Shown here piece after piece: positions 61,768 to 64,000 of a DNA stretch of 64,000 nt; positions within the stretch are counted from its first letter, which is position 1, and the number at the start of each line of letters is the position of its first letter. The position numbers were made by a program, and so were the translations under genes. Source of the stretch: Zhengitettix transpicula (lineage: Eukaryota > Arthropoda > Insecta > Orthoptera > Tetrigidae); the NCBI GenBank assembly GCA_037074705.1, contig CM073590.1, positions 53,833,895-53,897,894 on the forward strand. The letters are read 5' to 3'. The notes under the pieces were generated by a model. It did no database searches. It saw nothing but the letters and a program-made list of their open reading frames with translations, and was not told where the DNA came from.

Positions 61768-62098
61768 TCCGCTACTCCCATTGGAATAGTCGGTCAGCTG
61801 CCTCCTAAACTGGTCGAGGCACGGAGAAGGGAATGCTGCGTCCCCACATAAAACTCCTCTTCCGCTATCGGAAGGGCGTGGGACAAAGTACCCAATGCCC
61901 GACATACCTGATGCAGGTTTTTCTAGGGTTTGTCCTGCATTTCTTTTAGGTGAATGCCGGGTAGGATCCTTAAACCATAGCCTGGGGGCCCTAGTTACCC
62001 TTGGCTACCTTCCTCCACCCTTCCGCATCCCCCCCCCCCTTCCTATGCTATAAGAGAGTAGTTGCCACTATGTGGATTACCCTATATATAGCCTGTCT
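61768..62098 (+). repeat. three-copy dispersed repeat, fullest copy
   Basis: About 330 bp, with 'ccgctactcccattggaata' near the start, 'ggaagggcgtgggacaaagt' and 'tgatgcagg' in the middle, a run of 11 C (62029-62039), and an A-rich end at about 62105. Two other copies lie at 38325-38522 (+) and 46920-47250 (-). It directly precedes the gypsy-like leader, so a solo-LTR or LTR identity should be considered, but I see no TG...CA ends. No coding potential. Confidence 0.7.
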
Positions 62099-62410
62099 AC
62101 AACCAAAAAAAAAAATTCACAACAAGACATCAGAAAACTGGCAACGAGGATTTGGAAAAAATTAGCAGCAATCTACCGGCAAGTTTTTAACAGAACTTTT
62201 TCTGCCTTACGTAAATCTATTTGGCCGACTTGCTAACTTATTATTCACACGTCTATGGCCATATTGAATTTATTTCTGGCTTAAACGTGTACTATTTAGT
62301 GAGTGAATTGCCATATTTCAAATATCAAAGTCATTTTACTTAATATTGCCGACATTGCATTTTAATTATTGCTACAGAACTTTGATTATTGCATTGCCAT
62401 TGTCGTAGCC

Positions 62411-63180
62411 ATGTCTGCATTTGGCAACATTGAAGAATTCGATAGCAAGGTTTGAAGACTGGGATTCATAAATTGAGCGGCTGGGTTAATTTATTAATTT
62501 GTTAATGATATTTCTGACGGTAAGAAATGCCTCTTGCTACTGAGCGTTGTAGGCATAGAGTCATTCAATCTAATTCGCAACCTTTGCGCGCCGTCACAGA
62601 AAACGTTTTCCGAAATTGTTACACTTGTAAAAAAATCATCTTCACCCAACGCCAAATATCACAGCCGAACGATATCGCTTCAACCAACACAAATAAAAAG
62701 ATACGGAAACCGTTGCTGAGTATATCGCTGCACTTAAACAGCTTTCACTTACATTGCAACTTTGAGGCTGATCTCGAGAACCGTCTACGTGATCGTCTTG
62801 TCGATGTTATTCGTAGCGAAGGGACACTTAAACGACTTCTTGCAGAACCCAATTTAACGTATGACAGGGCTGTCAATGTAGCAACATCAATGGAAACAGC
62901 GAACCGTGACGCTCTTGATTTAAAAAAGGAGCAAACTGTAAACATCTTGAATCGAAGCCAAAATTCGACAATCACTACAAACAGCGAATGAAACCAAATA
63001 GCATATGGTAAATCGAATTCCCGATCTATTTGTTTCCGATGTGGAAGGCCGCGACATGAAGAAAAACAGAAATGTCCCGCTATTAATGCAACCTGTCGCT
63101 TCTGCAAGAAGGTTGGGCATTGTGACAATATGTCAAGCCAAGCGCAAGCAGTACACTACGCAACAAACATATAGAACAAA
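62411..63180 (+). pseudogene. broken gag of gypsy-type element
   Basis: ATG 62411 opens MSAFGNIEEF and reaches a stop after 14 codons; similarity continues in other frames (SVVGIESFNLIRNLCAP from about 62539; DLENRLRDRLV and TYDRAVNVATSMETA from about 62770). At least two frameshifts are needed. The nucleocapsid has two knuckles: the first (CFRCGRPRH, then Cys) has one residue too many before its last Cys, and the second (CRFCKKVGHC) lacks its last Cys. Gag would form the particle and package RNA; this copy cannot. Confidence 0.75.
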
Positions 63181-63640
63181 TCGAGATAACAATCCTCAGC
63201 AGCAAAACGTTCGGTATGCAGCAGTTCATACTTCGGAAGAATTTCCATTATATACGTTGGAACGAAATAAACAAAATCCTAAAATAATTCCTATCGATAT
63301 TGAAGAAATTAAAATTTCAGTCGAGCTGGATTCTGGATCAGCAGTTTCTGCGATTTCTGAAGAATTATATCGAAAATTCTTTCAGTCAACTGGGGAATGG
63401 CTTAAATTGTTTGAAAGTCCAGAAACACAGCCAAAGGAAACACTAACGGCGAAAATCACCTGGTAAGACGAGCTTACACAAAATATATTTTATTGTGGAT
63501 GGAGGACCACCGCTGGTCGGAAGACCATTCTTATGGGATTTCAATGTTGATCTTCATCATATCAAAAGTCTCCAACATTTCAATTCAAATTTGGAGCAAA
63601 TCTTTGAAAAATATTCTGCACTCTTTAATCTAGGTCTGGG
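63181..63640 (+). pseudogene. aspartic protease and adjoining segment of gypsy-type element
   Basis: The frame from 63005 includes VELDSGSAVSAIS with the catalytic Asp codon at 63329-63331 (DSG, where DTG is also common in the family). It ends at a stop near 63466. A shifted frame continues with IVDGGPPLVGRPFLWDF, the conserved strand and the L-x-GR-W/F-L segment that links protease to reverse transcriptase. No RT motif such as YXDD follows. Confidence 0.65.
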
Positions 63641-63699
63641 ATGATTTAATAAATACTGTGTACAACTCAGAACAGCCAGTGACGCTCAGCCTGTATATA

Positions 63700-64000
63700 T
63701 GCATCCAAGGTCGTCTACACCATGTGGAGGCACTTGGAAAGAAGTGCCTAAGGCTGCCATTCATCCATGGGATTATCCAAAGAATACATGCTGACTTTGC
63801 TGGACCACTGAATGGAGTCATGTATCTCATTGTTATTGATGCTTATTCTAAACGGCCGGAAGTTATTCCAATGCGACAGACTACGTCTGCAATAACAATT
63901 GATGCCTTTAGAAAACTTCATATCCAGCATGGTCTGCCAGTTGTGTTAGTCACCGATAATGGAGACAATTCACATAAGCTGAATTTGCCAATTTCACCAA
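63700..64000 (+). pseudogene. integrase core fragment of gypsy-type element, partial at window end
   Basis: IHPWDYPKN appears in one frame and RIHADFAGPLNGVMYLIVID in the next, with the first catalytic Asp in HADFAG; further on VLVTDNG carries the second catalytic Asp. After that the usual F-x-S helix is disrupted. The third catalytic residue lies beyond the window or is lost. One frameshift is evident at about 63790. Confidence 0.7.

Larger units (their letters stand above)
62110..64000 (+). mobile_element. degenerate Ty3/gypsy-type LTR retrotransposon, RT and RNase H deleted, runs off the window
   Basis: In order: a leader with 'actggcaacgagga' (62129), a motif common after the 5' LTR in insect gypsy-like elements; a gag start at 62411; gag in several frames to about 62990; a zinc-knuckle region; an aspartic protease; a short post-protease segment; then, after about 63640, integrase core sequence. 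Reverse transcriptase and RNase H, normally about 2 kb at this point, are absent. Many stops and frameshifts show it is dead. Confidence 0.75.

Overview
This is a 64 kb, AT-rich window from an animal nuclear genome. Kilobase-scale GT-AG introns, insect-type retroelement remnants and an Ets protein very close to insect Pointed point to an insect. The large introns and abundant old repeats would suit a large-genome hemimetabolous lineage such as cockroaches, termites, stick insects or crickets; that placement is inference. No bacterial-type operons, rRNA, CRISPR arrays or intact viral genes were seen.

The main gene is the plus-strand orthologue of pointed (pnt), the ETS1/2-class effector of receptor tyrosine kinase/MAPK signalling. 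Seven coding exons join in frame: 28327-28443 (N-terminal flank of the PNT domain with a Thr-Pro MAPK site), 38964-39167 (PNT domain), 46537-46725 (Gly/Pro/Gln-rich linker), 54399-54524, 54592-55047 (Pro-rich linker), 56204-56480 (ETS DNA-binding domain) and 58733-58796 (C-terminus and stop). The 3' UTR probably runs to a cluster of AATAAA signals at 60664-60719. All exons before the ETS exon start and end in phase 1, so any first exon ending in phase 1 can be spliced onto them.

PntP2-type (with PNT) and PntP1-type (without PNT) forms are known from alternative promoters in Drosophila. Candidate phase-1 first exons here are 16528-16570 (P2-type), and 49596-49662 and 52013-52097 (P1-type, inside the 7.7 kb intron before 54399). 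Both P1-type candidates have short upstream ORFs and GC-rich flanks. Candidate regulatory DNA includes ten E-boxes at 24428-24712, a CRE/E-box/TATA-like group at 27632-27653, and Ets-site groups at 3752-3875 and 49415-49580.

The rest is upstream DNA and introns holding old mobile DNA: a tRNA-derived SINE (about 225-395), an unclassified interspersed repeat (about 8254-9335), hammerhead-like inverted repeats resembling termini of Penelope-like elements (12.9, 17.7, 26.7, 30.5, 33.6, 36.7 and 43.8-44.0 kb), a PIF/Harbinger-like remnant (about 47440-48160), a three-copy roughly 330-bp repeat, and at the right edge a broken Ty3/gypsy-type element (about 62110 to the end) that lacks reverse transcriptase and RNase H.
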